This document shows, piece by piece, positions 9,318 through 19,390 of a stretch of 64,000 bases of DNA (positions are counted from its first letter, which is position 1; each line of letters opens with the position of its first letter). The DNA is taken from assembly GCA_018818165.1 (NCBI GenBank), contig JAHISP010000035.1:42340-106339 (forward strand), in the 5' to 3' direction. The notes under the pieces are model-generated. The model saw only the letters and a list, made by a program, of their open reading frames with translations. It did no database searches and was not told the DNA's origin. Both the position numbers and the translations under genes were made by a program. The DNA is from Bacteroidota bacterium. GTDB lineage: Bacteria > Bacteroidota > Ignavibacteria > Ignavibacteriales > Melioribacteraceae.

Positions 9318-10475
9318 TTATTTTTGCGCCCCGCTATTTCCAAATTTTATTGAACTGAAACCAAACTTATCCCTAATTGAAGTAACAGCCTTTAACATAT
9401 CTTTTCGAACCACGTTTTCGTTATCAAATAATGTTTCTTGTGTATTAAATTCGCTAAAATTTGTTAAATGGATTCCAATTAAACGAACTGCCACTCTTCG
9501 TGTGTATGCATTTTTTAACAATTTTAAAGCAGTTTCAAATATTATTTTATCATCATTAGTTGCTTTAATTGTTTTTGCTCTAGTAATTGTTACAAAATCA
9601 GAATACCGCAATTTAATACTTACGGTTGCAGCTTCCCAATTTTTGTCTCTCAATAATTGACATACTTTTCCAGTTAAATTGAAAAGTGTATCTTCAATTT
9701 TAGTAATATTTACTTCATCTTTTCCATAAGTCCTTTCTTTAGAAATACTTAATCTTTCACGATTTATATTAAAATTGCTGCTTCCAAATCCATTAGCTTT
9801 ACTCCACAAAGCAGTTCCAGCTTTTCCATATGTTAAAGCAAAATATTCTTCAGAAAGTTCAGTAATATCTTTAACTTTAAAAAATCCTTTCGAGTTTAAA
9901 GATTCCAGCATAACTCTTCCTACACCTGGAATTACTTCAACAGGCAGAGGAGCAAGAAATTCTTTTTCCATTCCTGGTAATATATAAGTTATACCAAATG
10001 GTTTTCCATAATCTGAACCGATTTTTGCAATTGTTTTATTAGAACCAATTCCTATGGAACAAGGCAATAGTAATTCTCTTTTAATTTCATCTTGAATTTT
10101 CTTACCAAGTGCAAACATTGACCCATATATTTTCGCCGTCCCCGTAAAATCCATGTAAAATTCATCAATAGATGCTTGTTGTATTATTGGCGAATATCTT
10201 TCAAGAATTTTTTTTACTTCTTCTGAAAACCTAGAATATTCACCCATTGTACCAGACACATATATTCCATTGGGGCAAAGTTTATACGCTTGTTTAATTG
10301 GCATGGCAGAATGAAGCCCAAATTCCCGTGCCTCATAAGAACAAGCTGCAACAACTCCCCTTCCAAATTCAGGATTTCCACCCACAATAACTGGTTTACC
10401 AATTAAATTTGGGTCCAAAATTCTTTCAACCGAAACAAAAAATGTATCTAAATCTAGATGGAAAATAGTTTTCAT
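9318..10475 (-). CDS. dinB: DNA polymerase IV (Y-family translesion polymerase)
   Basis: A 385-residue lesion-bypass polymerase of the cytosol. The palm motif D-L-D-T-F-F-V-S-V-E is at residues 7-16 and the catalytic S-I-D-E-F-Y-M-D-F near residue 103. The helix-hairpin-helix region P-G-V-G is near 190, with a little-finger domain at the C-terminus. The acidic metal ligands (first Asp, Asp-Glu) are intact. A C-terminal clamp-binding motif is not obvious. It stands alone; floA is transcribed divergently from the 295-base spacer. Confidence 0.95.
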   Translation of the reverse strand: MKTIFHLDLDTFFVSVERILDPNLIGKPVIVGGNPEFGRGVVAACSYEAREFGLHSAMPIKQAYKLCPNGIYVSGTMGEYSRFSEEVKKILERYSPIIQQASIDEFYMDFTGTAKIYGSMFALGKKIQDEIKRELLLPCSIGIGSNKTIAKIGSDYGKPFGITYILPGMEKEFLAPLPVEVIPGVGRVMLESLNSKGFFKVKDITELSEEYFALTYGKAGTALWSKANGFGSSNFNINRERLSISKERTYGKDEVNITKIEDTLFNLTGKVCQLLRDKNWEAATVSIKLRYSDFVTITRAKTIKATNDDKIIFETALKLLKNAYTRRVAVRLIGIHLTNFSEFNTQETLFDNENVVRKDMLKAVTSIRDKFGFSSIKFGNSGAQK

Positions 10476-10770
10476 ACTTCAATTTAAATCAATTTTGAGT
10501 AATTGTAAAATGTCATTCAAAATTTGCTGGAAATATGATGAGGATTTACAAATTATTATTAAAAACAGTTATTTTAGAATATACATTTTGGTTTAAAACC
10601 AAATTATTATTAATGTGTTTTATAGATTTATTAATCTTTTGTATCATGTTTTTTATGAAAAATATTATCCCTATTTTAAAAATTATTTTTAAGGCACTTT
10701 TACTTGTCTTGTAATAGTACCTCTTTATTCATAAATTAAGTTTAGCATTAATTAAATATTAGGAGCACTA

Positions 10771-11763
10771 ATGGAAGCAGTAACTGGATTGTCAGTTGTA
10801 ATTATTATAGGGGCGGTATTTTTCCTTTTCCTATTTACATATTTTGTCCCAATTGGACTTTACATAACAGCATATTTTTCTGGAGTAAAACTAAAAATTT
10901 TCAAAGATCTTGTTGGAATGAGACTTAGAAAAGTTTCGCCAATGATAATTGTCCGCAGTCAAATTTCTGCTGCCAAGGCTGGCATTGAGTTGGATACTTC
11001 TTTTTTAGAAGCACATTATCTTGCTGGCGGAAACGTTGTTAATGTTGTAAATGCGTTAATATCTGCAAACAAAGCAAATCTAGAACTTTCATTTGAAAAA
11101 GCTGCTGCAATTGATTTAGCGGGTCGAAATGTTTTAGAAGCTGTTCAAATGTCTGTACTTCCAAAAGTTATTGAAACCCCAATGGTTTCTGCAGTTGCAA
11201 AAGATGGAATTCAGTTAAAAGCAATTGCAAGAATTACAGTAAGAGCAAACCTTGAAAGACTTGTGGGTGGGGCAAACGAATCAACAATTTTAGCTCGTGT
11301 TGGCGAAGGAATTGTATCTACAATTGGCTCAAGCAAGTCTTATAAAGATGTACTTGAAAATCCAGATAACATTTCAAAAGTAGTTTTGGCAAAAGGATTA
11401 GACTCTGGAACCGCGTTTGAAATACTTTCAATTGATATTGCCGATGTTGATGTTGGTACAAACATTGGTGCTATACTTCAAACAGACCAAGCTGAAGCTG
11501 ACTTAAAAGTTGCTCGTGCAAAGGCTGAAGAAAGACGTGCTGCTGCAATTGCACTTGAACAAGAAATGACTGCAGAAGTAGCAAGAATGAGAGCAAAAGT
11601 TGTTGAAGCAGAAGTTGAAATTCCTCTTGCGATGGCTGAAGCATTTCGTAAAGGTAATTTTGGTGTAATGGATTATTATAACCTCAAAAATGTCCAATCA
11701 GATACAGAAATGAGAAATTCTATTGCAAAACCAGATTCTGATAAAAAAGATAGTAATGAGTAG
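10771..11763 (+). CDS. floA: Flotillin-like membrane scaffold protein FloA
   Basis: A 330-residue member of the UPF0365/YqfA family that organises functional membrane microdomains. A hydrophobic hairpin occupies residues ~5-30, followed by an SPFH-like domain ([13 protein letters not shown]) and an Ala/Glu-rich coiled coil at ~240-290. AGGAG lies 6 bases before the ATG. It leads a closely packed plus-strand cluster (next gene 3 bases away), which is not its usual NfeD-type neighbourhood. Confidence 0.95.
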   Translation: MEAVTGLSVVIIIGAVFFLFLFTYFVPIGLYITAYFSGVKLKIFKDLVGMRLRKVSPMIIVRSQISAAKAGIELDTSFLEAHYLAGGNVVNVVNALISANKANLELSFEKAAAIDLAGRNVLEAVQMSVLPKVIETPMVSAVAKDGIQLKAIARITVRANLERLVGGANESTILARVGEGIVSTIGSSKSYKDVLENPDNISKVVLAKGLDSGTAFEILSIDIADVDVGTNIGAILQTDQAEADLKVARAKAEERRAAAIALEQEMTAEVARMRAKVVEAEVEIPLAMAEAFRKGNFGVMDYYNLKNVQSDTEMRNSIAKPDSDKKDSNE

Positions 11764-11766
11764 AAA

Positions 11767-12282
11767 ATGGATAATATAGTTGATTATTTAGTAGTACTTT
11801 TCTTTGTAATTAGTTTTTTATCTTCAATTTTTAAGAAGAAAAAAACTAATGAGAAAAACTCAAGTGACAATAAAAAACAACTCCAAAATGATAAAAGAGT
11901 TGCTTCTACTCAAATGAAAAGAGCTAGTAATCCCTTAGATGATTTTTTCAAATCTATAAATGAAGAATTTCAACAAACACAAACAAAAGAGACGCGTTCG
12001 GAAGTTGATGAATATTTTGAAAAAGCCATGCAAAAATCGGCAGAAGCACGTGATATTTACAAACCCACTGAATTTAAAGTACCAATTCCTTTTGAATCAT
12101 TGTCGAAAACTCAAGATACTATTGCTATTAAATCGTATAAAGATTCTGTGAAGTTGAACCAAGAAAAACACGAAAGTAAAAAAGCTAAAGCTATTAGAAA
12201 TAATTTAAAGCAAAATAGCTCAATAAAGAATTTTATTATTATGAATGAAATTCTGGGGAAACCTAAAGCATTGCAAAGATAA
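11767..12282 (+). CDS. Hypothetical protein with one N-terminal membrane helix
   Basis: 171 residues, not recognised. Residues ~5-22 are a transmembrane segment ending before a K-K-K-K cluster, so the remainder is predicted cytoplasmic. The rest is highly charged, low in Cys and likely helical or disordered (many Lys, Glu, Gln, Ser). Its stop overlaps the next start by one base (TAATG), giving translational coupling to the helicase. Tight spacing on both sides suggests a conserved partner of FloA or the helicase, but nothing in the sequence states a function. Confidence 0.8.
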   Translation: MDNIVDYLVVLFFVISFLSSIFKKKKTNEKNSSDNKKQLQNDKRVASTQMKRASNPLDDFFKSINEEFQQTQTKETRSEVDEYFEKAMQKSAEARDIYKPTEFKVPIPFESLSKTQDTIAIKSYKDSVKLNQEKHESKKAKAIRNNLKQNSSIKNFIIMNEILGKPKALQR

Positions 12283-14282
12283 TGGCAAAAAAATATATTT
12301 TAAAAAAAGTTATTAAAACGGGTATTCAAAACTCTATTGTTGATGAAGCCCGTTTTTCTATTAATTACAAAAATGAATTAAATTCCGCTCAATATGAGGC
12401 TGCCTCAGCTATTGATGGTTCTTATTTAGTCATTGCTGGCGCTGGCACAGGGAAAACGCGAACTCTTGTTTATAGAGTTTCCAGATTAATTGAAATTGGT
12501 TATGATCCTAAATCTATATTACTTTTAACTTTTACAAGAAAAGCTGCTCGTGAAATGATGAATAGAGCAACTTTATTGTTGGATAATCGATGTTCAAAAA
12601 TTAATGGTGGGACTTTTCATTCGTTTGCTAATTTAACTTTGCGAAAATATTCAAAAGCAATTGGTCTTGATTCAAATTTTATTATTCTTGATCAAGGTGA
12701 TAGCGAGGATGTAATAAATTTGATTCGTGGGCAGATGAACGTAGCTAAATTGAAAAAACGTTTCCCCAATAAGCAGACAATCCTACGCGTGATAAGTTTA
12801 AGCATAAATACATCAAAATCTATTGAAGATATTCTTAGTCAAAACTATCCACATTTTTCAGAGCATATTGATAAAATTCTTGAAATAAAAGCTAATTATG
12901 AAAAGTATAAATACTCTAATTCCCTTTTGGACTATGATGATTTACTTGTTTACTTAAGATTATTCTTAACTGAACGCAGTGATGTAGCGCGAAGTCTTTT
13001 ATCAAACATTAAATTTATTATGGTTGATGAATATCAGGATACAAATAAATTGCAAGCTGATATAATAAAAGCACTTTCAACTATCAACAAAAACGTTATG
13101 GTTGTTGGCGATGATTCACAATCAATTTATTCATTTCGCGGTGCAAATTTTAAAAACATAATGGACTTTCCAAAGCTGTTTGAAAATACAACACTAATAA
13201 AATTAGAGGAAAATTACCGAAGTACAAAAGAAATATTAAATTTTGCTAATTATTTGTTGGAATTTGCAAATGATAAATATCCCAAAAAACTTTTTACGAA
13301 TATTTCTGATGGAGAACTTCCAGCAATTGTCTCAGCCACAAATGATAACATGCAATCCAGATTTATAGTAGAACGCATTTTGGAATTAAGAGAAGAAGGA
13401 GTTCCACTTAATGAAATTGCGGTATTATTTAGGTCAGCTTATCACTCTTTCAATTTAGAAGTTGAATTAAATAAAGCAAGTATTCCATACATAAAATTTG
13501 GTGGAATGAAATTTGTTGAGACTGCTCATGTAAAAGATGTATTGGCTTTCCTTCGTATTTCCATGAATCCTAAAGATTTTGTAAGCTGGTATCGCATTTT
13601 GTTATTGCATGAGGGCATTGGACCAAAACGCGCACAAATGATTATGGAGGAAATTGCCACAATTGATTTGAATAAAATTAATGTTGCTTCCAATTTAGCA
13701 AAAAACAAACTTCTTGAAAAAGTTATTCCATTGCTGGAATTAATACAAAATTTAAATAGAAGTTTTGACTTACCAACTGATAAGCTTGAGTTAATTTTCA
13801 GTTACTATAATCCATTATTTAAAAAGAAATATGATGATTTTAATAAGCGAAAAAAGGATTTAGATGCTTTAATAAACATAGCCAGCAATTATGATAATGC
13901 TTCTACTTTTCTAGCAGATATGGCGCTTGAACCACCACAAGATTCTGTGTTGGATATTGATGAAGAGGATAAGGAAGATGAATTTCTAACTCTTTCAACA
14001 ATCCATTCTGCAAAAGGATTGGAATGGCATTCAGTTTTTATAATTCACGCAATGGATGGTTTTTTTCCGGCTGCGCAATCATTTGATTCAGCAGAATCCA
14101 TTGAAGAGGAACGGCGACTTATGTATGTTGCAGTTACTCGTGCAAAGCAAAATCTTTTTATCTCTTACCCAACAAATATTTTTGATAGGTACAATGGTTA
14201 CACTTTAGCAAAACCATCTCGATTTATTACTGGAATTAGCGAAGACCTTGCCGATGAATGGATAATTGAAGAGGAATTTTGA
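12282..14282 (+). CDS. UvrD/Rep/PcrA-type superfamily 1 DNA helicase
   Basis: A 666-residue ATP-dependent 3'-5' DNA helicase of the UvrD/Rep family. Motifs in order: Q-Y-E-A at ~39 (Q motif), Walker A A-G-A-G-T-G-K-T near 52-59, T-F-T-R-K-A-A, D-E-Y-Q-D-T-N (Walker B) near 249, G-D-D-S-Q-S-I-Y-S-F-R-G, E-N-Y-R-S-T, T-I-H-S-A-K-G-L-E-W near 574, and Y-V-A-V-T-R-A-K. All core motifs are intact. The C-terminus ends acidic without the Tudor-like domain of PcrA. The start overlaps the upstream stop by one base. Confidence 0.95.
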   Translation: MAKKYILKKVIKTGIQNSIVDEARFSINYKNELNSAQYEAASAIDGSYLVIAGAGTGKTRTLVYRVSRLIEIGYDPKSILLLTFTRKAAREMMNRATLLLDNRCSKINGGTFHSFANLTLRKYSKAIGLDSNFIILDQGDSEDVINLIRGQMNVAKLKKRFPNKQTILRVISLSINTSKSIEDILSQNYPHFSEHIDKILEIKANYEKYKYSNSLLDYDDLLVYLRLFLTERSDVARSLLSNIKFIMVDEYQDTNKLQADIIKALSTINKNVMVVGDDSQSIYSFRGANFKNIMDFPKLFENTTLIKLEENYRSTKEILNFANYLLEFANDKYPKKLFTNISDGELPAIVSATNDNMQSRFIVERILELREEGVPLNEIAVLFRSAYHSFNLEVELNKASIPYIKFGGMKFVETAHVKDVLAFLRISMNPKDFVSWYRILLLHEGIGPKRAQMIMEEIATIDLNKINVASNLAKNKLLEKVIPLLELIQNLNRSFDLPTDKLELIFSYYNPLFKKKYDDFNKRKKDLDALINIASNYDNASTFLADMALEPPQDSVLDIDEEDKEDEFLTLSTIHSAKGLEWHSVFIIHAMDGFFPAAQSFDSAESIEEERRLMYVAVTRAKQNLFISYPTNIFDRYNGYTLAKPSRFITGISEDLADEWIIEEEF

Positions 14283-15370
14283 TAATATTTTCAACTTACA
14301 TATTGTTCGGAATAACGCTTTTACTATTAGTTTTTAATCTTTTGATATATTCTGCCTTGAATAAACTTTTTAGATTTCAAAAGAAGAAGGAAAGCAATAT
14401 TAAAATATCCATTGTTGTGGCGGCAAAAAATGAAATTAATAATATGCAATATTTAGTTGCTGCTTTATGTGCCCAAAATTATTCGAAAGAGGATTATGAA
14501 GTAATAATTATTGATGATAATTCCGAGGATAATACTTATGCTACTTCTAAAATTTTGTGCGCAGAACTAGCTAATTTCCATACAATTAAAGCAGAAAATA
14601 AAATTTTTGATGGCAAGAAAGGTGCATTAGATATTGGAATTAAAAAAGCAAAATATCCTTACATTCTTGTTACTGATGCTGATTGTGAACCAGAAACTGA
14701 ATGGATTAATTCATTTGCAATTGGTTTTGAAAATGGGAACGATTTTCTTTTTGGTATAGCTCCATTTAAAGTGTCAAACTCACTTACTAATTTAATTGCA
14801 CGTTTTGAAAATCTTAAAGCAAATTTTATTGTTTTTGCTTTTGCTAAACTTGGTGTCCCCTATTCAGCTACAGCAAGAAGTTTTGGATTTTCAAAAGAAG
14901 CATTTCACAAAATTTTGGGCTACCAAAATACAATAGCTACATTAAGTGGTGATGATGATTTACTTCTTCAAGAAGCAATAAAATTCAAACTAAAAATTGG
15001 AATAATTACTGGTCATAATTCATTTGTATATAGCAAAACGAAAAACACTTTTTGTGAGTACGCAAATCAGAAAGCACGCCATACGTCAACTTCATTGCAT
15101 TATTCATTTAAAAGCAAAATGCTACTTGCTACTTGGCATTTATTAAATTTAATTTCACTTTTTTCAATTCTAGCTTTACCTTTAGGAACTATATTTATTC
15201 TGCCTTTTTTCATTAAAATAATAATAGATATTTTTGTTTTAAATAATTTTCAACATAATTTTGGATGTAAAATAAATCCACTTTTGTTTTTAGCTTTACA
15301 AATTAATTATGAATTAAATATAATCTACTTTTTTTTTAAGGGATTAAAGTTTTCAAATAGATGGGATTAA
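14279..15370 (+). CDS. Membrane-bound family 2 glycosyltransferase
   Basis: 363 residues: an N-terminal membrane helix (~5-25), a GT2 domain with V-V-A-A-K-N-E, I-I-I-D-D-N-S-E-D-N-T and the metal-binding T-D-A-D-C motif, a second acidic patch G-D-D-D-L-L near 226 with Q-K-A-R-H at ~266, and two or more C-terminal helices. This layout is that of processive or lipid-linked sugar transferases; the acceptor cannot be told. The start is a TTG overlapping the helicase stop by four bases (TTGA), so translation is coupled. Confidence 0.9.
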   Translation: MIIFSTYILFGITLLLLVFNLLIYSALNKLFRFQKKKESNIKISIVVAAKNEINNMQYLVAALCAQNYSKEDYEVIIIDDNSEDNTYATSKILCAELANFHTIKAENKIFDGKKGALDIGIKKAKYPYILVTDADCEPETEWINSFAIGFENGNDFLFGIAPFKVSNSLTNLIARFENLKANFIVFAFAKLGVPYSATARSFGFSKEAFHKILGYQNTIATLSGDDDLLLQEAIKFKLKIGIITGHNSFVYSKTKNTFCEYANQKARHTSTSLHYSFKSKMLLATWHLLNLISLFSILALPLGTIFILPFFIKIIIDIFVLNNFQHNFGCKINPLLFLALQINYELNIIYFFFKGLKFSNRWD

Positions 15371-15375
15371 AATAA

Positions 15376-15774
15376 ATGAATAATAATGAACTCATTAATT
15401 TAGCAACCGCAGCAAAGGAAAAATCATATTCCCCTTATTCAAGTTTTAGAGTAGGTGCTGCTCTTTTAACAAAAGATGGGAAAGTATACCAAGGAGCAAA
15501 TATTGAAAACGCTGCATATGGCGTTACAATGTGTGCAGAGCGAATAGCCGTTTTCACCGCTAAACTAGAAGGCGAAACAGAATTTTCCGCTATTGCGATA
15601 ACCTCTGACAGTAAAGACTATATTCCACCTTGTGGATCGTGTCGTCAAGTATTGCTTGAACTTTGTGGTGAAGAAATTGATGTATTAATTACAAATGGAA
15701 TTGGCGAAGTAAAAATATTTAAGCTAAAGGATTTGCTTCCGTTCTCCTTTGGAGATAAAAATTTAAATGGTTAG
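15376..15774 (+). CDS. cdd: Cytidine deaminase
   Basis: A 132-residue homotetrameric-type enzyme converting cytidine and deoxycytidine to uridine forms. Zinc-site motifs are C-A-E-R (Cys and catalytic Glu, near 54) and P-P-C-G-S-C-R-Q (near 88). Y-S-P-Y-S-S-F-R-V-G-A-A is the substrate region. Five bases after the glycosyltransferase gene and first of four nucleoside-salvage genes (cdd, tdk, nupC, punA). Confidence 0.96.
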   Translation: MNNNELINLATAAKEKSYSPYSSFRVGAALLTKDGKVYQGANIENAAYGVTMCAERIAVFTAKLEGETEFSAIAITSDSKDYIPPCGSCRQVLLELCGEEIDVLITNGIGEVKIFKLKDLLPFSFGDKNLNG

Positions 15775-15879
15775 TGAAATAGTCATTTTATTTTATTTTT
15801 TTGACTTCTTTCTAACTCTCAATTCTAATCTCTTTTTTGTATCTTGCACATTATTTTATTAATAAGTTTACATGGAAAT

Positions 15880-16449
15880 ATGGTTGAATTTGTCCCGCAT
15901 CCAGTCCCACATAATACTGGATGGATTGAAGTAATTTCAGGTTGCATGTTTAGTGGAAAAACAGAAGAATTAATTAGACGTTTACGCAGAGCTAAATTTG
16001 CAAAACTTAAAGTAATAATTTTCAAACCAAAAATTGATGACCGATACTCAAAAGATGAAATCGTTTCTCACAGTGAACAAGCACTTCCCTCAACAATGAT
16101 TGAAAAAGCTGAAGAAATTTTAGCACTTATTAAAGATGCCGATATTATTGGAATTGATGAGGCACAATTTTTTGATGATAAAATTTCAAACGTTGTATTA
16201 AAATTAGCCAAAATGGGTAAACGTGTTATTGTTGCTGGTCTTGATATGGATTACAAAGGTGAACCTTTCGGTCCTATGCCTACCTTATTAGCAATTGCTG
16301 AATATGTAACAAAGCCGAAAGCTATTTGTGTTGTTTGTGGCAGTCCGGCAACTATGACTCAACGTATCACCGATTCTAAAGCACAAGTTGATGTTGGCGC
16401 TACTGATAAATACGAAGCTCGTTGCCGTAAACATCATTATATACCTTAA
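15880..16449 (+). CDS. tdk: Thymidine kinase (type II)
   Basis: Phosphorylates thymidine with ATP in the salvage pathway. P-loop S-G-C-M-F-S-G-K-T-E-E near residue 20, D-E-A-Q-F-F-D as Walker B, lasso region V-D-V-G-A-T-D-K-Y-E-A-R, and zinc ligands C-V-V-C-G plus C-R-K-H-H. The ATG at 15880 gives 189 residues; a TTG at 15844 would add 12 residues not expected in the family, so the shorter form is preferred. The 105-base gap after cdd may hold a separate promoter. Confidence 0.93.
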   Translation: MVEFVPHPVPHNTGWIEVISGCMFSGKTEELIRRLRRAKFAKLKVIIFKPKIDDRYSKDEIVSHSEQALPSTMIEKAEEILALIKDADIIGIDEAQFFDDKISNVVLKLAKMGKRVIVAGLDMDYKGEPFGPMPTLLAIAEYVTKPKAICVVCGSPATMTQRITDSKAQVDVGATDKYEARCRKHHYIP

Positions 16450-16461
16450 CATTGGAGTATT

Positions 16462-17814
16462 ATGGATTTTGTATCAATTTTTAGAGGAATGTTTGGAATC
16501 TTACTTTTAGTGGGAATCGCTTTTTTGTTTTCTAATAACAAAAGGAAAATTAATTGGAGACTTGTGGCAACTGGACTTAGTTTACAATTTATTTTTGCTC
16601 TACTAATTATCAAAGGTGATTACTTTTCACAGTATTTTTCCCCACTCGGATGGCCTAAATTATTCTTTGCTTGGGTTAGCAGTTTTTTTGTAATAATACT
16701 TAACTTCACTACTGAAGGTGCAAAATTTGTATTTGGTAATTTAGCTATTAGTCCAGGTACCGAAAATAGTATGGGAATGTTCTTCGCTTTCCAAGTACTT
16801 CCCACAATAATATTTTTTGCTTCACTTATGGCTATTCTTTATCATCTTGGAATTATGCAAAGAGTTGTGCAAGCGATGGCGTGGGTTATGGCAAAACTAC
16901 TTGGTACAAGCGGTGCAGAATCTCTTTCTGCAGCGGCTAATATTTTTGTTGGTCAAACAGAAGCTCCATTAATGATTAAACCATATATAAAGAATATGAC
17001 AAATAGTGAAATTCTTACAATTATGGTTGGAGGAATGGCTACCGTTGCCGGCGGTGTAATGGCTGCGTATATTCAAATATTAAGCTCAACCTTTGCTACA
17101 GTAATGGGACTTTCAATCGGTGATGCACAATTAATGTTTGCAACACATTTACTTGGCGCCAGTGTTATGGCTGCTCCAGCTGGACTAATAATGTCAAAAA
17201 TTATTTATCCAGAAACAGAAGTTCCCGAAACTCGAGGTGAAGTAAAAGTGGAAATTGAAAAAACTTCATCAAATGTAATTGAAGCAGCTGCTACGGGTGC
17301 CAGCGATGGTTTACAACTTGCATTAAACGTGGCAGCAATGTTGCTAGCTTTTATTGCATTAATTGCACTTTCAAATTATTTGCTTGAAGGAGCTGGTAAT
17401 TTGTTTGGACTAAATTCGTTCCTAATTTCAGAGTATGGACAACCATTGAATTTGCAGTTTATTCTTGGATTTGTATTCCAGTTTTTGGCTTATGGAATTG
17501 GCGTGCCGTGGGAAAGTGCTATGCAATTTGGTTCATTATTTGGTACCAAAATAGTTTTGAACGAATTTGTAGCTTACTTTGATATGAGTTCATTAATCGC
17601 TTCAAAAGAAATGATAAATGAAAAAACTATTTTAATGGCAACTTATGCACTTTGCGGTTTTGCAAATTTTAGTTCAATTGCAATCCAGATTGGAGGTCTT
17701 TCACCTTTAGCACCCAATAGAAAATCAGATTTTGCAAAATTGGGATTGAAGGCACTAGTTGGTGGTGCATTATCAACTTTAATGACAGCTACTTTAGCTG
17801 GTATACTTTTTTAG
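16462..17814 (+). CDS. nupC: Concentrative nucleoside transporter (NupC/CNT family)
   Basis: A 450-residue inner-membrane symporter that imports nucleosides with H+ or Na+. About ten hydrophobic segments are visible. Family motifs include G-Q-T-E-A-P-L-M-I-K-P-Y and the late G-F-A-N-F-S-S-I-A-I-Q-I-G. A charged insertion near residues 255-275 is the usual cytoplasmic loop. It sits 12 bases after tdk and 7 before punA, so uptake and breakdown of nucleosides are encoded together. Confidence 0.96.
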   Translation: MDFVSIFRGMFGILLLVGIAFLFSNNKRKINWRLVATGLSLQFIFALLIIKGDYFSQYFSPLGWPKLFFAWVSSFFVIILNFTTEGAKFVFGNLAISPGTENSMGMFFAFQVLPTIIFFASLMAILYHLGIMQRVVQAMAWVMAKLLGTSGAESLSAAANIFVGQTEAPLMIKPYIKNMTNSEILTIMVGGMATVAGGVMAAYIQILSSTFATVMGLSIGDAQLMFATHLLGASVMAAPAGLIMSKIIYPETEVPETRGEVKVEIEKTSSNVIEAAATGASDGLQLALNVAAMLLAFIALIALSNYLLEGAGNLFGLNSFLISEYGQPLNLQFILGFVFQFLAYGIGVPWESAMQFGSLFGTKIVLNEFVAYFDMSSLIASKEMINEKTILMATYALCGFANFSSIAIQIGGLSPLAPNRKSDFAKLGLKALVGGALSTLMTATLAGILF

Positions 17815-17821
17815 GAATACA

Positions 17822-18640
17822 ATGCTTGACTTAACTACAAAATATGAAAAACTTGTTAATGGTTTACTCGATAAAATTCCATTTAAACCAGAAATTGGAT
17901 TAATTCTTGGAAGTGGACTTGGTGAATTTGCTGAAAAAACAAATATCATAAAAACCATTTCAACTGACGAATTAGTTGATTATCCACAATCTACAGTTGA
18001 GGGGCATAAAGGATTTATTCATTTTGCAGAATTGCACAATAAAAAACTTCTGATTTATCAAGGCAGAATCCATCCTTATGAAGGATATAATATATCTGAA
18101 TGTGTTCTTCCAATATTTATTGCACATAAACTTGGAGTAAGTAAACTAATTTTAACTAATGCTGCTGGAGGTTTAAATCACTTACAGCCTGCGGACTTAA
18201 TGTTAATAACATCTATGTTTTCCTTTAATATTAAAAAGGAATTAGGTGAATTAATTGGATTAGCACCTAATGAAACTAGAAATAGCTTTACGGATTTTCC
18301 ATCCAATAAAATAAATAATGTTATTAGAAATGCAGCCTTAAAAGAAGAAGTTTTGGTTAAGGAAGGTGTTTACTGGTACAGCAAAGGACCATCTTATGAA
18401 ACTAAAGCAGAAATACGAATGGTACAAAAATATGGTGGTGATGCAGTTGGAATGTCTACTGTGCACGAAGCTATTTATGCCTCAGTTCTTGGAATGGAAG
18501 TTGGCGCAATTTCATGTATAACTAATTACGCTGCTGGAATTTCCATCAACAAATTAAACCACCAAGAAGTTATGGACACAGCACAGTTAGTAAAAGAAAA
18601 ATTTGAAAAACTTGTAAAAAAAATAATTGAACTCTTGTAA
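17822..18640 (+). CDS. punA: Purine-nucleoside phosphorylase (trimeric, inosine/guanosine type)
   Basis: 272 residues; splits purine nucleosides with phosphate. L-G-S-G-L-G-E-F near 29 and Q-G-R-I-H-P-Y-E-G-Y form the phosphate site, T-N-A-A-G-G-L and V-G-M-S-T-V-H-E-A the base and ribose site. The length and motifs are those of the low-molecular-mass trimeric family rather than hexameric DeoD. Last gene of the salvage cluster; it converges on rsmE. Confidence 0.96.
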   Translation: MLDLTTKYEKLVNGLLDKIPFKPEIGLILGSGLGEFAEKTNIIKTISTDELVDYPQSTVEGHKGFIHFAELHNKKLLIYQGRIHPYEGYNISECVLPIFIAHKLGVSKLILTNAAGGLNHLQPADLMLITSMFSFNIKKELGELIGLAPNETRNSFTDFPSNKINNVIRNAALKEEVLVKEGVYWYSKGPSYETKAEIRMVQKYGGDAVGMSTVHEAIYASVLGMEVGAISCITNYAAGISINKLNHQEVMDTAQLVKEKFEKLVKKIIELL

Positions 18641-18673
18641 TTATAAGCTAATTGTACTTTTTTATTTGCTCAA

Positions 18674-19390
18674 TTATAACAATGAAATTACTGTAGCGGT
18701 TGCAATTACTGCCGTTTCAGCTCTTAGCCGATTTGGAGTAAGAGTTAATTTTTTACAATCACTAATTAAATTAAGTTCATTTTGAGATAGTCCACCTTCT
18801 GGACCAAAAATAAAATAGAATTTCTCGCTTAATAATTTATCCTTCACAAGTCTCAAAAAATTAATAATGCTATCATTTCCCTTTTGTTCCAAAATTATCT
18901 TATTACCTTCAAATGATTTTATTTTTTCAAAGGAATTTAAATATTTAATATTAGGCAAATAAGTTCTCAAAGATTGCTTCATGGCAGCTAAAGCAATTTT
19001 ATTCCAACGTTCTAATTTTTCACCTTTAGGAATAGTTCTGGAGGAATTAAATATTACAAAGTTTGTTATGCCTAATTCGATAGATTTTTCAATTTCAAAT
19101 TCAAATCTATCATTGCTTTTTAAACGAGGAAAACAAAAAATAATATTTTCTAAATCGTTTTTATAGTTTTTCCGATTTTGGATTCTTGCACTGATGCTAT
19201 TATCACTTATTTCAGAAATTAAAGTTTGGAAATAATTCCCTTGCCCATCTGTAACATGCAATTTGTCACCAATAATATGGCGCATCACTCTTGCGGCGTG
19301 TTTTGATTCATCACCACTTAGTTCTATATTATCACCACTAATTTTTTGTGAGTAATAAAGTTCAATATCAGAAAGATATTCCTGTTCCAA
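18674..19390 (-). CDS. rsmE: 16S rRNA (uracil(1498)-N3)-methyltransferase RsmE
   Basis: Methylates U1498 of 16S rRNA using SAM. A SPOUT knot is evident from F-G-P-E-G-G-L-S, L-G-x-x-x-L-R-A-E-T-A-V, and the N-terminal PUA-like D-E-S-K-H-A-A-R-V-M-R-H. Start choice: a TTG at 19390 has AAGGAG nine bases upstream and gives 238 residues, the family length. ATGs at 19432, 19426 and 19417 lie deeper inside the Omp85 gene and add residues unlike the family. With the TTG start it overlaps the Omp85 stop by 23 bases. Confidence 0.9.
   Translation of the reverse strand: MEQEYLSDIELYYSQKISGDNIELSGDESKHAARVMRHIIGDKLHVTDGQGNYFQTLISEISDNSISARIQNRKNYKNDLENIIFCFPRLKSNDRFEFEIEKSIELGITNFVIFNSSRTIPKGEKLERWNKIALAAMKQSLRTYLPNIKYLNSFEKIKSFEGNKIILEQKGNDSIINFLRLVKDKLLSEKFYFIFGPEGGLSQNELNLISDCKKLTLTPNRLRAETAVIATATVISLL

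Noticed and set aside
15844..15879. N-terminal extension of thymidine kinase from a TTG
   Set aside because: Adds residues not typical of the family; the ATG at 15880 fits better.
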